Source of the DNA: REEB426 sp964551975
GTDB lineage: Bacteria; Actinomycetota; Actinomycetes; S36-B12
Assembly (NCBI GenBank): GCA_964551975.1
Contig: CAZKFI010000010.1
Location: 1-46,373 of the forward strand
Reading direction: 5' to 3'
Length of the DNA stretch: 46,373 nucleotides
The notes below the pieces were generated by a model. That model ran no database searches, was not told the origin of the DNA, and saw only the letters and a program-made list of their open reading frames with translations. Below, piece after piece: positions 1-9,395 of this stretch; the stretch's first letter is position 1; every line of letters begins with the position of its first letter. The translations under genes and the position numbers were made by a program.

Positions 1-58
1 GTCTGATCGGCCGGAGTGATCCGGGCCGTCAGGTTCCAGGTGGACGACGGAGGATGAC

Positions 59-3000
59 GTGTTCAGTGACCTGCCTTCCCCGCAGGGGCTTTACAGCCCC
101 CAGTGGGAGCACGATGCCTGCGGAGTCGCTTTCGTAGCGACGCTGACCGGACTGCCGACTCACTCCATCGTGGCGCAGGCGCTGATCGCCCTGCGTAATC
201 TCGAGCACCGCGGCGCCTCCGGCAGTGAGCCGGAAAGTGGTGATGGAGCTGGGACGCTGATCCAGGTTCCACACCGATTCCTGCGCGAGGTAGTTGATTT
301 CGCGTTGCCCGAACCAGGGTGCTACGCGGTTGGTACGGCATTCCTACCCGCCAATTCCGCCCAGGCTCAGGCTGCCAAGGCGCAGGTGGCGGCCTTGGCG
401 AGTCAGGAGGGTCTGCAGGTACTGGGTTGGCGGACGGTCCCAACGAATCCGGCGGGCCTCGGTCGTACTGCAATGCAGGTCATGCCGGCCTTCGAGCAGG
501 TGTTTCTTGCCGGCGTGAACGGGGAGCAGGGTCTGGAACTGGATCGTCGAGCGTTCTGCCTACGCAAGCGGGTCGAGCACGACCTCGGCGTCTACTTCCC
601 GTCACTGTCCTGTCGCACTCTGGTTTACAAAGGGATGCTGACCACTGCACAGTTGGAGCCGTTTTATCCGGACCTCTCTGATGAGCGCGTCGAAAGTGCC
701 ATTGCGTTGGTGCACTCGCGGTTCTCCACCAATACGTTTCCGTCCTGGCCACTGGCCCATCCGTATCGCTATATCTCCCACAACGGTGAGATCAACACTG
801 TCCAAGGTAATCGAAACTGGATGCAGGCACGCGAGTCGATGCTCACCTCGGATCTCATACCGGGCGACCTGACGCGGCTCTTTCCTATCTGCGCCGCCGG
901 TGGCAGTGACTCTGCCTCCTTCGACGAAGTGCTCGAGTTGATTCATCTGGGCGGCCGGTCTCTGCCGCATGCGATTCGGATGATGATCCCGGAACCGTGG
1001 GAAAACGATCACCGCATGGATCCGGACCTGCGCGCCTTTTATCAGTTCCACGCGACGCTGATCGAGCCTTGGGACGGTCCGGCAAACGTATGTTTCACCG
1101 ACGGCACAGTGATCGGCGCAGTCCTAGACCGCAACGGTCTTCGGCCCGGGCGCTACTGGGTGACAGACGACGGCTTGGTAATCCTTGCATCCGAGACCGG
1201 AGTGCTGGATATCCCAGCGCATCGAATTGTGGCAAAGGGTCGCCTCCAACCCGGTCGCATGTTCCTCGTGGACACCCAGCAGGGCCGGATCATTCCCGAC
1301 GAGGAAATTAAGGCTGAGCTGGCTGCAATGGCGCCTTATCGCAGCTGGCTTGCGAACGGCTTGGTGCATCTGGATGCCCTACCGGAGCGCGAGCACGTGG
1401 TCCACACGCACGGCTCTGTCCTTCGTCGCCAGCAGACCTTCGGCTACAGCGAAGAAGAAGTCCGCATCATCATCAAACCCATGGCCCAATCCGGTGCTGA
1501 GCCAGTCGGGTCTATGGGAACAGATACTCCAATCGCCGTGCTTTCCAGCCGCCCGCGACTACTTTTCGACTACTTCCAGCAGTTGTTCGCCCAGGTCACC
1601 AACCCACCCCTGGACGCAATCCGTGAAGAAATCGTGACGTCATTGGGGAGTCACATCGGACCCGAGGGCAACCTGCTCGATGCCGGACCAGGCCATTGTC
1701 GACAGGTGGTCGTTCCCTTTCCCGTTATCGATAACGACGAGTTAGCCAAGATCTTTCACATCGACATTGACGGCTCCATGCCATGGTTCGCTAGTGCTCG
1801 CATCAAGGGTCTGTATCCGGTTGCCTCCGGAGGCGCTGGCCTCGAACGAAGACTGAATGAGATCTTCAACGAGGTCGATGCGGTCATACGCCAGGGAAAG
1901 CGCTTCATCGTGCTGTCTGATCGTGACAGTAGTGCTGAGCAGGCTCCTATCCCATCTCTGCTGCTATGCGCCGCCGTCCACCACCACCTGGTGCGTACGA
2001 AGGCGCGCACCATGGTGAGCGTCCTGGTCGAAGCAGGCGACGTGCGTGAGGTGCACCATGTGGCCCTGCTGATTGGGTACGGCGCTGCGGCCGTCAACCC
2101 CTACCTCGCCTTAGAGACCGCGGAGGATTTGAGCCGACGCGGGGATTTGAGTGACGTCACACCTGAACGTGCGATGCGCCACGTGGTCAAAGCCTTGGGC
2201 AAAGGCGTGCTGAAGGTCATGAGCAAGATGGGGGTGTCGACCGTTGCCTCGTATCGCGGAGCACAGATCTTCGAGGCTGTTGGTCTGAGTTCCGAAATTG
2301 TCGACCGATACTTCACCGGAACCACCTCGCGACTCGGGGGCGTGGGCCTTGATGTGATTGCTGCGGAAGTGGCAGCTCGACATGCAGTCGCCTACCCACC
2401 AACGGGAATCTCGCCAGCCCATCGCACCCTGGTCGTGGGAGGTGAGTACCAGTGGCGCCGCGAGGGAGAACAGCATCTGTTCGATCCGGAGACTGTGTTC
2501 CGGCTTCAGCACGCGACTCGGGAGCGACGTTTCGACATCTTCCGGGAGTACACCGGGCGCGTGGACGAACAAGCCGAGCGGTTGATGACGCTGCGTGGCC
2601 TATTGCAACTGCGTACGGGGGTGCGCCCGCGAGTTCCCATCGAAGAAGTGGAGCCCGTCGAAGCCATTGTGGCCCGATTCTCCACCGGGGCGATGTCCTA
2701 CGGGTCGATCTCATCAGAGGCGCATGAGACCTTGGCGATTGCAATGAATCGCATTGGTGGAAAGTCGAATACCGGTGAGGGAGGCGAGGACCCTGAGCGG
2801 TACCGAGCTTTGCCTCACGGAGATTCCGCGCGCTCGGCCATCAAACAGGTTGCATCTGGTCGATTCGGTGTCACCAGTGAGTATCTGGTGAATGCGGATG
2901 ACATACAGATCAAGATGGCGCAGGGCGCCAAGCCCGGTGAAGGAGGGCAACTGCCGGGTCACAAGGTGTACCCGTGGATTGCCAAGACTCGGTACTCGAC

Positions 3001-4573
3001 GCCCGGCGTTGGGTTGATTTCCCCACCCCCGCACCACGACATCTATTCGATCGAAGACCTGGCGCAGCTGATCTTCGACCTCAAAAACGCGAACCCTCGG
3101 GCACGAATCCATGTGAAGTTGGTTAGCGAAGTGGGAGTCGGCACGGTGGCGGCCGGCGTGGCAAAGGCGCATGCCGATGTCGTACTCATCTCCGGGCACG
3201 ATGGGGGAACGGGCGCCTCGCCCCTGACGTCCTTGAAGCACGCAGGTATCCCGTGGGAACTCGGTTTGGCGGAAACCCAACAGACTCTGATGCTGAATGG
3301 TCTGCGTGATCGCATCATCGTGCAGGTCGATGGGCAGTTGAAGACCGGTCGAGATGTCGTCATCGCGGCGCTACTTGGTGCTGAGGAATTCGGTTTTGCG
3401 ACCGCTCCACTCGTGGTCATGGGCTGCATCATGATGAGGGTCTGTCACCTGGACACCTGTCCTGTGGGCGTGGCTACCCAGAATCCTGAACTTCGTGCGC
3501 GATTCACCGGACAGCCAGAATTCGTGGAGACCTTCTTCGAATACATCGCCGAAGAGGTTCGTCAGTACTTGGCCGACCTCGGCTTCCGCTCCCTTGATGA
3601 GGCAATTGGCCAGGTCGAACTACTGGAAGCCACGCGTGCGATCTCGCACTGGAAGGCGGTAGGCCTGGATCTCGAGCCGATCCTCCACCCGCCATCGGTG
3701 GGTACGCCCCGGCGTCAGTTGCGCAACCAAGATCATGGTCTTGACGACATACTGGACCAACAGTTGATAGAAATCTGCGGTCCGGCGCTGGCGCACGGGG
3801 ATCCGGTTCGTGCGAGTCTGCCAATACGAAACGTCGATCGCACCACCGGCACAATGCTCGGCAGTGAGTTGACCACACGGCATGGCGGGACGGGCCTAGC
3901 GGATAACACGATCGACATCACGTTCACCGGCTCGGCTGGTCAGTCATTCGGAGCCTTCCTCCCGCCCGGCATCACCTTGCGCCTCGAAGGCGATGCAAAC
4001 GACTACGTGGGCAAAGGTTTGTCCGGTGGTCGCATCATCGTGAGACCACCACGGGAATCAACCTTCAACGCGGCAGACCAGATCATTGCCGGGAATGTGA
4101 TCGCCTATGGGGCAACGGCCGGCGAGATCTACCTGTCTGGTCGAGTAGGTGAGCGCTTCGCAGTGCGCAATTCCGGCGCGCAACTGGTTGTTGAAGGAGT
4201 TGGAGACCACGCCTGCGAATACATGACCGGCGGGCGTGTGGTGATCATCGGACCAACCGGACGTAACCTCGGGGCCGGTATGTCAGGCGGTATCGCCCAC
4301 GTACTCGATCTGGACGCCGGTCTGGTCAATCGCGAAATGGTAGATCTCCAAGACGTGAGCAATCCGGACGAATTACATACCTTGCTGAGAGCACATGCCG
4401 AGGAAACCGGCTCGGCCACGGCAGTGGCGCTGCTGGCGGATTGGCCGACTGCAGTCCAGCGGTTCACTGAGGTCATGCCCAGGGATTACGCCCGCGTACT
4501 TTCGCTGCAGGCCCGAGCGACCCAAACCGGTGAGGACCCACTGGCACTTGTGATGGGAGGCACCCGTGGCTGA
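59..4573 (+). CDS. gltB: Glutamate synthase (NADPH) large subunit
   Basis: Makes glutamate from glutamine and 2-oxoglutarate together with GltD, the main step of ammonia assimilation by the GS-GOGAT route. The 1504-residue length is normal for the family. Cys21 in the EHDACGVAF motif is the expected N-terminal glutaminase nucleophile, exposed after removal of a 20-residue propeptide. The central and FMN-binding synthase domains follow. Cys1123, Cys1129 and Cys1134 match the [3Fe-4S] ligands, and a C-terminal GXGXG-type beta-helix region closes the protein. The GTG start at 59 is chosen because GGAGG lies at 49-53, five bases upstream; an ATG at 54 is out of frame. The stop overlaps the gltD start by 8 bp, so the two are co-translated. 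Identification is firm. Confidence 0.97.
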   Translation: MFSDLPSPQGLYSPQWEHDACGVAFVATLTGLPTHSIVAQALIALRNLEHRGASGSEPESGDGAGTLIQVPHRFLREVVDFALPEPGCYAVGTAFLPANSAQAQAAKAQVAALASQEGLQVLGWRTVPTNPAGLGRTAMQVMPAFEQVFLAGVNGEQGLELDRRAFCLRKRVEHDLGVYFPSLSCRTLVYKGMLTTAQLEPFYPDLSDERVESAIALVHSRFSTNTFPSWPLAHPYRYISHNGEINTVQGNRNWMQARESMLTSDLIPGDLTRLFPICAAGGSDSASFDEVLELIHLGGRSLPHAIRMMIPEPWENDHRMDPDLRAFYQFHATLIEPWDGPANVCFTDGTVIGAVLDRNGLRPGRYWVTDDGLVILASETGVLDIPAHRIVAKGRLQPGRMFLVDTQQGRIIPDEEIKAELAAMAPYRSWLANGLVHLDALPEREHVVHTHGSVLRRQQTFGYSEEEVRIIIKPMAQSGAEPVGSMGTDTPIAVLSSRPRLLFDYFQQLFAQVTNPPLDAIREEIVTSLGSHIGPEGNLLDAGPGHCRQVVVPFPVIDNDELAKIFHIDIDGSMPWFASARIKGLYPVASGGAGLERRLNEIFNEVDAVIRQGKRFIVLSDRDSSAEQAPIPSLLLCAAVHHHLVRTKARTMVSVLVEAGDVREVHHVALLIGYGAAAVNPYLALETAEDLSRRGDLSDVTPERAMRHVVKALGKGVLKVMSKMGVSTVASYRGAQIFEAVGLSSEIVDRYFTGTTSRLGGVGLDVIAAEVAARHAVAYPPTGISPAHRTLVVGGEYQWRREGEQHLFDPETVFRLQHATRERRFDIFREYTGRVDEQAERLMTLRGLLQLRTGVRPRVPIEEVEPVEAIVARFSTGAMSYGSISSEAHETLAIAMNRIGGKSNTGEGGEDPERYRALPHGDSARSAIKQVASGRFGVTSEYLVNADDIQIKMAQGAKPGEGGQLPGHKVYPWIAKTRYSTPGVGLISPPPHHDIYSIEDLAQLIFDLKNANPRARIHVKLVSEVGVGTVAAGVAKAHADVVLISGHDGGTGASPLTSLKHAGIPWELGLAETQQTLMLNGLRDRIIVQVDGQLKTGRDVVIAALLGAEEFGFATAPLVVMGCIMMRVCHLDTCPVGVATQNPELRARFTGQPEFVETFFEYIAEEVRQYLADLGFRSLDEAIGQVELLEATRAISHWKAVGLDLEPILHPPSVGTPRRQLRNQDHGLDDILDQQLIEICGPALAHGDPVRASLPIRNVDRTTGTMLGSELTTRHGGTGLADNTIDITFTGSAGQSFGAFLPPGITLRLEGDANDYVGKGLSGGRIIVRPPRESTFNAADQIIAGNVIAYGATAGEIYLSGRVGERFAVRNSGAQLVVEGVGDHACEYMTGGRVVIIGPTGRNLGAGMSGGIAHVLDLDAGLVNREMVDLQDVSNPDELHTLLRAHAEETGSATAVALLADWPTAVQRFTEVMPRDYARVLSLQARATQTGEDPLALVMGGTRG

Positions 4574-6086
4574 TCCACGTGGATTCTTGAAGCAGGGTCG
4601 CGAGCTACCGAAACGGCGTCCCGTCGACATTCGCATCCAGGACTGGCGAGAAGTGTATGAACCGTTCTCGTCAGCTGAACTCGTCCAGCAGGCCTCGCGA
4701 TGTATGGATTGCGGTATTCCGTTCTGCCACGAGGGTTGTCCACTTGGCAACCTCATTCCCGAATGGAATGACCTGGTCTGGCGCGATGATTGGCGGGAGG
4801 CGAGTGAACGTCTGCACGCAACCAACAACTTTCCTGAGTTCACTGGGCGGCTCTGCCCAGCACCATGTGAGGCTGCCTGCGTTCTTGGCATCAACAGCGA
4901 TGCGGTGACCATCAAGCAGGTCGAGGTGTCCATCGTCGACCGTGCCTGGCAAGAGGGGTGGGTGCAGGCTCAACCACCTGAGCGACTCTCAGGCAAGACC
5001 GTCGCGGTGGTTGGATCCGGTCCGGCTGGTTTGGCCGCAGCGCAGCAACTGGCCAGGGCCGGACACACCGTCGCGGTGTACGAGCGTGCTGACCGCATTG
5101 GGGGCCTCCTGCGGTACGGCATCCCTGAGTTCAAAATGGAGAAGCGTTTCCTGGAACAGCGCTTGCGACAGATGGAAGCCGAAGGTGTGAAGTTTCGCCC
5201 CGGAGTGGAAGTGGGCGTTGACGTCAGCGGTGCCGACCTACGCCGTCGATACGACGCTGTGATCCTGGCCGTGGGTGCCACGAGCTGGAGAGATCTTGAC
5301 GTTCCGGGGCGTGGTCTTCGCGGGATCTACCAGGCGATGGAATACCTACCGTTGGCCAATCGGGTGCAGGAGGGCGACTTCGATGAAGCGCCGGTGAATG
5401 CGCACGGCAAGCACGTCGTCATTCTCGGCGGGGGTGATACCGGTGCCGATTGCCTGGGCACCGCCCATCGACAAGGCGCTGCGTCTGTCACCCAACTAGA
5501 GATTCTTCCCACGCCGCCGGATCAACGCCCGGCGCACCAACCCTGGCCCACGTATCCCTTGGTGTTCCGTACGTCGAGCGCCCACGAGGAAGGCGGTGAG
5601 CGAGTCTTCGCCGTATCGACCCAGGAATTCCACGCTGCTCCTGCTACCGATCCACAGTCAGTGCCTTCAGCAGGTGCTTCACCCTCAGGTGATGTCCATG
5701 TGCTGACCATCGTCGAAGTAGAGCCGGATGGCTCCGGTTTTCGCGCCATCCCAGGCAGCGAACGTCAACTGCGGGCAGACCTGGTCCTGCTGGCCCTCGG
5801 TTTCACCGGGCCCGAGACTGCGCCGCTGGCAGAGCAATTTGGCATATCCGTGGACGCACGTGGCAATCTGCTACGCCATGCGGACTACAGCACCGATGTC
5901 CCGGGAGTCTTCGTCGCCGGTGACGCGGGTCGCGGGCAGTCGTTGATTGTCTGGGCTATTGCCGAAGGACGTGCCGCTGCTGCAGCAGTCGATAGCTTCC
6001 TGATGGGAGAAAGCGCACTGCCGCGACCTATTCCCGCGACGGCACGCCCAATGGCAAGCGGTGGCTCAACCGTGCTGGTCCGTTAG
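4566..6086 (+). CDS. gltD: Glutamate synthase (NADPH) small subunit
   Basis: Electron-input subunit of glutamate synthase: it oxidises NADPH through FAD and passes electrons through [4Fe-4S] clusters to GltB. The N-terminal third carries the two Cys clusters (CMDCGIPFCHEGCP and LCPAPCEAAC). A GSGPAGLAAA FAD-binding motif follows and then a GGGDTGADC pyridine-nucleotide motif. A GDAGRGQSLIVWA segment near the C-terminus is typical of the family. The 506-residue length is slightly above the usual 470-490. The GTG start overlaps the end of gltB by 8 bp and has GGGAGG just upstream (4556-4561). Only 9 bp separate its stop from pyk. Confidence 0.97.
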   Translation: MADPRGFLKQGRELPKRRPVDIRIQDWREVYEPFSSAELVQQASRCMDCGIPFCHEGCPLGNLIPEWNDLVWRDDWREASERLHATNNFPEFTGRLCPAPCEAACVLGINSDAVTIKQVEVSIVDRAWQEGWVQAQPPERLSGKTVAVVGSGPAGLAAAQQLARAGHTVAVYERADRIGGLLRYGIPEFKMEKRFLEQRLRQMEAEGVKFRPGVEVGVDVSGADLRRRYDAVILAVGATSWRDLDVPGRGLRGIYQAMEYLPLANRVQEGDFDEAPVNAHGKHVVILGGGDTGADCLGTAHRQGAASVTQLEILPTPPDQRPAHQPWPTYPLVFRTSSAHEEGGERVFAVSTQEFHAAPATDPQSVPSAGASPSGDVHVLTIVEVEPDGSGFRAIPGSERQLRADLVLLALGFTGPETAPLAEQFGISVDARGNLLRHADYSTDVPGVFVAGDAGRGQSLIVWAIAEGRAAAAAVDSFLMGESALPRPIPATARPMASGGSTVLVR

Positions 6087-6095
6087 GGTTTCACT

Positions 6096-7529
6096 ATGCG
6101 GCGCGCGAAGATCGTGGCCACCCTTGGACCTGCGGTCAACACTGCCGCCGGTATCCGGGCTCTCGTTGATGCGGGCATGGACGTCGCTCGCCTCAACCTG
6201 TCGCATGGCTCTCATGAGGATCACGCGAATGCGTACGCATTCGTGCGATCTGCCTCCGATGAAACAGGTCGCGGGGTGGGCATTCTGGCCGACCTGCAGG
6301 GCCCGAAGATCCGCCTCGGTCGATTCGCCGATGGCCCGGTTACCCTGCGCGAGGGCCAGGAATTCACGGTAACTACCGATGATGTTCCGGGTAATGCTCA
6401 CATTGTGTCGACTACCTACCAGGGACTGCCTTCTGACGTGCACGCCGGCGATCGCGTGCTCGTGGACGATGGGCGCATCAGTCTTGAAGTCCTCAAGGTT
6501 GAGGGCAACAACGTGGTCACCCGTGTCGTCATTGGCGGGAAGGTCTCAGACAACAAGGGCTTCAATCTGCCGGGCGTGGCGGTCAACGTCCCAGCGCTAT
6601 CGGTCAAAGACGAAGAAGACCTGCGCTGGGCCCTACGCATGGGGGTAGACCTCATAGCCCTGTCATTTGTTCGCACACCCGCAGACATCCTGGAAGTGCA
6701 CGCCATCATGGATGAGGTGGGAATTCGGGTCCCTGTACTGGCCAAAATCGAAAAGCCTCAGGCGGTTGAGAACCTTGAGGCGATCATCGAAGCCTTCGAC
6801 GGCATCATGGTGGCGCGAGGGGACCTCGGTGTGGAACTTCCGATGGAGGCTGTGCCGCTGGTGCAGAAGCGGGCCGTGCAACTGGCACGGGAGGCAGGCA
6901 AGCCTGTCATCGTGGCCACGCAGATGCTCGAGTCCATGAGTACGGCTTCGCGGCCGACGCGAGCAGAGGCCAGCGACGTAGCCAACGCCGTTCTTGATGG
7001 CGCGGATGCATTGATGTTGTCTGGTGAGACCAGCGTTGGTGCCCATCCGCCCCTGGTGGTTCGCACAATGGCGCGCATCATCCAGCATGTAGAGGAGGAA
7101 GCGCTCGAGACGCTGCCGCCTCTTCAGGACAACCACGGGGGTTCGACGGCGAAATCGCTAACCCATGCGGCCGTGACGGTGGCACAAGATATCGATGCCA
7201 CGCACCTCATTGCCTTCACCGAGACCGGTCTCAGTGCCCGCCTGATCGCACGTTGGCGTAGTGACACGCCCCTGCTTGCCTTCACTCCCGATCCTCGGGT
7301 ACGTAGCCAGTTATCGCTCGTGTGGGGAATTGAGACGTTCCTGGTACCCCAAGTACTGCATACCGATGACATGGTTCAGCAGGTTGATCGAGCCCTCCTG
7401 GATATTGAACGGGCTACCGTCGGTGAGCGCGTCGTCATCGTCGCTGGCGTACCACCGGGTATCCCGGGGACCACCAACGGCATGCGAGTGCACAAGATCG
7501 GCAGTGGCGTCCCTGGAAGCGGGGTGTGA
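6096..7529 (+). CDS. pyk: Pyruvate kinase
   Basis: Last step of glycolysis: phosphoenolpyruvate plus ADP gives pyruvate plus ATP. The protein is 477 residues, normal for bacterial enzymes. It begins directly with the barrel motif RRAKIVATLGPA. It contains the B-domain segment LADLQGPKIRLG, the active-site block AKIEKPQAVENL followed by DGIMVARGDLGVE, and the MLSGETSVGAHP signature. The C-terminal allosteric domain is present. The ATG start lies 9 bp after gltD, so it is probably transcribed with gltBD. Its last four bases (GTGA) overlap the start of carA. Confidence 0.97.
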   Translation: MRRAKIVATLGPAVNTAAGIRALVDAGMDVARLNLSHGSHEDHANAYAFVRSASDETGRGVGILADLQGPKIRLGRFADGPVTLREGQEFTVTTDDVPGNAHIVSTTYQGLPSDVHAGDRVLVDDGRISLEVLKVEGNNVVTRVVIGGKVSDNKGFNLPGVAVNVPALSVKDEEDLRWALRMGVDLIALSFVRTPADILEVHAIMDEVGIRVPVLAKIEKPQAVENLEAIIEAFDGIMVARGDLGVELPMEAVPLVQKRAVQLAREAGKPVIVATQMLESMSTASRPTRAEASDVANAVLDGADALMLSGETSVGAHPPLVVRTMARIIQHVEEEALETLPPLQDNHGGSTAKSLTHAAVTVAQDIDATHLIAFTETGLSARLIARWRSDTPLLAFTPDPRVRSQLSLVWGIETFLVPQVLHTDDMVQQVDRALLDIERATVGERVVIVAGVPPGIPGTTNGMRVHKIGSGVPGSGV

Positions 7530-8710
7530 ATCCGTCGTTTGGGCAGGGTGGCATCCCTCGCCCGCCCGCGCGCCTCGTCCTAGAAGATGGTCGTGTTTTC
7601 ACCGGGAGTGGGTTCGGTGCACTCGGTACCACCCTCGGCGAGGCGGTGTTCGCCACTGGGATGACGGGCTACCAGGAGACTTTGACCGATCCCTCGTACG
7701 ACCGGCAGATCGTCATCATGACGGCACCGCATGTCGGCAATACGGGATTGAACGATGAAGATGACGAATCATGGCGCATCTGGGTCGCCGGATTCGCTAT
7801 CCGTGATCCTTCACCCGTGGCCTCCAACTGGCGTTCACGACGAACCCTCGAAGTAGGCCTTCAAGAAGCCGGAGTCGTTGGTATCTGCGAGATTGACACT
7901 CGGGCTGTCACGCGTCATCTGCGCGAACGTGGGGCCATGCGAGCAGGGATCTTTAGTGGCCCGGATGCTGCAGCGCCACTCACTGATCTCATTGCCCAAG
8001 TTGTGGAATCACCAGGCATGGCTGGCCGGGACCTCACGGCAGAGGTGACCTGCGCACAGCCCTATCTGGTTCCGCGGTTGTCTGGGTCTGACGATCAGTC
8101 CCTCTCAGTGGTCGCCGTAGATCTTGGTATGAAATCCATGACCCCACGGATGATGGCCGAACGTGGAATCGATGTAACGGTTGTGCCCGCAAGCACCACG
8201 ATCCAAGAGATCCTTGAGATCCAGCCAGACGGAGTGTTCTTCTCCAACGGCCCCGGGGACCCAGGTGCTGCTCGTGCAGCCGTCAGCACCATGAGTGGTC
8301 TCCTGCACACGGGTGTTCCGGTGTTCGGTATCTGCTTCGGCCATCAGATCCTCGGTCGTGCGCTGGGACTCGGCACGTACAAACTGCAGTTCGGCCATCG
8401 GGGCTTGAACCAGCCAGTTCAGGACCTGCGTACCGGTCGCGTTGCTGTTACTGCACACAACCACGGGTTCGCAGTTCAAGCCGAACCTGGCCAGCCTTTT
8501 GATACGCCACTGGGCAGGGCCGAGGTGAGCCACGTGAATCTGAATGATGGTGTGGTGGAAGGTTTGCGGTGCCTTGATGTGCCTGCATTCAGTGTGCAGT
8601 ACCACCCCGAGGCAGCGGCCGGTACCCACGATGCCATGGACCTCTTCGATGAATTCGCGGCACTCATGCGCCAAACCAATGTCGGTCGGGGTGCACGTGC
8701 CACGACGTGA
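7526..8710 (+). CDS. carA: Carbamoyl-phosphate synthase small (glutaminase) subunit
   Basis: Hydrolyses glutamine and delivers ammonia to CarB for carbamoyl phosphate, the shared precursor of pyrimidines and arginine. The N-terminal CarA domain (ARLVLEDGRVFTGSGFG onward) is followed by a class-I glutamine amidotransferase domain. That domain has the nucleophile Cys in GICFGHQILG, the HNHGFAV segment and a C-terminal HPEAAAG His-Glu pair. The 394-residue length is standard. The GTG start sits in a GTGA overlap with pyk. The 3' end overlaps the likely carB start by 14 bp. The ammonia-consuming arg operon in the same window is its second metabolic customer. Confidence 0.96.
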   Translation: MNPSFGQGGIPRPPARLVLEDGRVFTGSGFGALGTTLGEAVFATGMTGYQETLTDPSYDRQIVIMTAPHVGNTGLNDEDDESWRIWVAGFAIRDPSPVASNWRSRRTLEVGLQEAGVVGICEIDTRAVTRHLRERGAMRAGIFSGPDAAAPLTDLIAQVVESPGMAGRDLTAEVTCAQPYLVPRLSGSDDQSLSVVAVDLGMKSMTPRMMAERGIDVTVVPASTTIQEILEIQPDGVFFSNGPGDPGAARAAVSTMSGLLHTGVPVFGICFGHQILGRALGLGTYKLQFGHRGLNQPVQDLRTGRVAVTAHNHGFAVQAEPGQPFDTPLGRAEVSHVNLNDGVVEGLRCLDVPAFSVQYHPEAAAGTHDAMDLFDEFAALMRQTNVGRGARATT

Positions 8711-9395
8711 AGACCTCAAGAGCGTCCTCGTCATTGGTTCTGGCCCGATAGTCATCGGCCAGGCCTGCGAATTCGATTACTCCGGTACCCAGGCCTGTCG
8801 GGTACTTCGCCAGGAAGGCATGCGCGTCATTCTGGTGAACTCGAATCCAGCGACCATCATGACCGATCCTGAGATGGCAGACGCCACCTACATTGAACCG
8901 ATCACCCCAGAAGTCATCGAGCAGATCATTGAACGCGAGCGGCCAGATGCCATCCTGGCAACACTCGGTGGGCAAACCGCTCTCAACGCGGCCATGGCGC
9001 TGCATCGAAGTGGGGCGCTGGCTCGACATCAGGTGCAGTTGATCGGTGCTGATGTCGAGGCCATCGAACGCGGCGAGAATCGCGAGCGATTTCGCGAGAT
9101 TGTCGCAGCGATTGGGGCGCAAAGTGCTCGGTCGGCGATTTGTCACTCCCTGACGCAATGCCTCACGGCGGTGGCCGACCTGGGGTACCCAGTGGTGGTG
9201 CGCCCCTCCTTCACGATGGGAGGTGCTGGCTCGGGAATCGCCTACGACGAGGCGGAACTGATCGAAATTGCCGGTGCTGGTTTCCAGCCCCACCTCAGAG
9301 GTGCTGCTGGAGGAATCCATCATCGGATGGAAAGAGTACGAACTGGAACTCATGCGAGACCGCCGCGACAACGTGGTCGTAGTCTGCTCAATTGA
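8697..9395 (+). CDS. carB: Carbamoyl-phosphate synthase large subunit, N-terminal fragment (frameshifted)
   Basis: First part of CarB, the ATP-grasp subunit that joins bicarbonate, ammonia and two ATP into carbamoyl phosphate. The GTG at 8697 gives VPRREDLKSVLVIGSGPIVIGQ, the expected N-terminus; a GTG at 8691 is also possible. CarB-like sequence runs about 195 codons, through RPSFTMGGAGSG, up to roughly position 9281. The remaining 37 residues (QPHLRGAAGG... to the stop at 9393-9395) are unrelated to CarB because the frame has shifted. The rest of the protein continues in another frame from about 9277. See the separate entry for the junction. Confidence 0.9.
   Translation: MPRREDLKSVLVIGSGPIVIGQACEFDYSGTQACRVLRQEGMRVILVNSNPATIMTDPEMADATYIEPITPEVIEQIIERERPDAILATLGGQTALNAAMALHRSGALARHQVQLIGADVEAIERGENRERFREIVAAIGAQSARSAICHSLTQCLTAVADLGYPVVVRPSFTMGGAGSGIAYDEAELIEIAGAGFQPHLRGAAGGIHHRMERVRTGTHARPPRQRGRSLLN

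Noticed and set aside
1..58. 3' end of an upstream gene
   Set aside because: No frame in these 58 bases gives recognisable sequence; only the gltB ribosome-binding site can be supported.
8105..8755. 216-codon open frame on the minus strand opposite carA
   Set aside because: Shadow of a high-GC coding gene; carA has full family conservation on the other strand.
9260..9300. Programmed frameshift in carB
   Set aside because: No slippery heptamer or stimulatory structure; the missing-repeat explanation restores family sequence exactly.
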